This document shows positions 63,090-64,000 of a DNA stretch of 64,000 nucleotides, one piece after another (the stretch's first letter is position 1; the number at the start of each line of letters is the position of its first letter). The notes beneath the pieces are model-generated. The model made no database searches. It saw nothing but the letters and a program-made list of their open reading frames with translations, and had not been told where the DNA came from. The stretch comes from Flaccisagitta enflata (lineage: Eukaryota > Chaetognatha > Sagittoidea > Aphragmophora): contig OZ231126.1 in assembly GCA_965153355.1 (NCBI GenBank), forward strand, positions 12,462,001 through 12,526,000. Direction: 5' to 3'. The translations under genes and the position numbers were made by a program.

Positions 63090-63670
63090 AGACAGATTAA
63101 CAGATAGGTAGCCTGACAGAGACAAAGGATAAGTCGAAGAAAACGAAACAAAAACAGAAAGAAAAATGAGTGAGGAAGGACTGAGGTGACAAACACAGTG
63201 TCTTTGTGGGACAGAAACAAAGAAATGGACATTGCAATCGAGAGCAAACACAGAATTGATGGAAGAGGGAAAGACAGAAACAGAGTCGGAGACAATAGAA
63301 CGGAATGTTTGTGTACGGACCAACGGATTGAGAAGAAGGTAATAAATTCGGTGCTTGTATGGAGAAACAAACGGAAACAGAGGCAATAGAAATGACATCT
63401 TAAGGACAAGCAAACAGAAACACTGACAACACCACCGACCTGCGGCATGGACAAACAAGCGCTATAGGAACGATCCTCAAATATGGCAAAAATATGAAGT
63501 TAGTTCGAGAAAATGCTCAGAGAAGCAAAAAATTTCAAAGATAAAAGTTGGCATAACATTTCAGAACTTGGGATGGTCTGTTACGGTAGACAAAAACATG
63601 TAACATTTTTCCTCAGCATATCGGCATCGGTACTTGAAATAATCTTAATGGGAATTTTCAAAAACATGAC
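63090..63670. other. Unique purine-rich stretch
   Basis: ACAGAAACAAAG-type words; no gene or repeat supported. Confidence 0.3.
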
Positions 63671-63674
63671 GGGA

Positions 63675-63840
63675 GGCCATACCTGATAAAGACTATGCCT
63701 GACTAATGCGATATTCAATGCAGGCTAGGGGGAGAACAAGCTTGATGAAGGCCATACCATGCCTGTATGATATAAGGCATGCCTGATGGAGGCTTTGCCT
63801 GACCAGTGCCATACCTAATAACGGCCCTGCCTGACCACTG
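63675..63840. repeat. Degenerate ~20-bp GCC(A)T..CTGATGAAGGC repeats
   Basis: CATACCTGATAAAGACTATG, CATGCCTGTATGATATAAGG, CATGCCTGATGGAGGCTTTG and CATACCTAATAACGGCCCTG follow each other with variable spacing. Confidence 0.6.
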
Positions 63841-63846
63841 ACATGT

Positions 63847-63916
<70 letters not shown>
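63847..63916. repeat. (GT)n microsatellite
   Basis: Pure GT, about 35 units. Confidence 0.97.
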
Positions 63917-63917
<1 letters not shown>

Positions 63918-64000
63918 CCACTCATCAGGTGTCTGAATTCTGAAATGCACGCGGCGTTGATGACGTTATGTCAACTCGGTGATTCTTGTCTCTTTTGACA

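Overview
The window looks like non-coding, repeat-saturated DNA from a metazoan, most likely an invertebrate. I find no host gene, tRNA or rRNA that I can support in 64 kb. It holds very long pure microsatellites ((GA)n, (CA)n, (CTTT)n, (CAGA)n, (GAA)n, (ATC)n), one BEL/Pao-type LTR retrotransposon, several non-autonomous DNA transposons with readable target-site duplications (TSDs), and two high-copy dispersed families. The more abundant family (called family B here) ends in a covarying hairpin and carries an internal (ACGG)n run. That layout recalls the tandem-repeat-containing miniature elements I remember being described in bivalve molluscs, so a mollusc or other lophotrochozoan is a plausible but unproven source.

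Layout. 1-1.56 kb: about three units of a 518-bp tandem repeat running off the left edge. 1.6-21 kb: AT-rich unique DNA broken by large microsatellites, family B copies, a 598-bp foldback (11.2-11.8 kb), a 1,064-bp hAT-like MITE with a 310-bp (GA)n core (14.04-15.11 kb), and pogo/Tigger-like MITEs (19.8 and 20.7 kb). 22-25.1 kb: a cluster of four copies of a second family (family M), in which a 20-21-bp minisatellite lies between long, nearly perfect inverted arms. 25-36 kb: more microsatellites and family B copies, a 298-bp MITE, and a 2.5-kb inverted-repeat structure sitting inside an (ATC)n array. 36.07-46.88 kb: the BEL/Pao element, with two LTRs (7 differences in 499 aligned bases), a gag/zinc-knuckle/protease frame and a degenerate integrase frame, but no reverse transcriptase core.

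The protease region of the BEL element is split by a 4,653-bp foldback transposon flanked by the 8-bp TSD CTCAAGAG, which fits the hAT pattern nTnnnnAn. Two further insertions lie inside that foldback: a family M element in the left arm and a pogo-like element (TA TSD) in the right arm. This gives a readable three-level insertion history. 46.9-64 kb: a 21-bp minisatellite of about 39 copies, a head-to-tail family B dimer, a 124-bp hAT MITE, an (ATC)n array, a 33-bp minisatellite, a mariner-like MITE, a tandem duplication in which one copy holds a family B insertion and the other is the empty site, and more microsatellites.

The most novel material is families M and B. In both, inverted-arm or hairpin pairing is preserved while the sequence itself changes between copies, and in both the interior is filled by different minisatellites or microsatellites.
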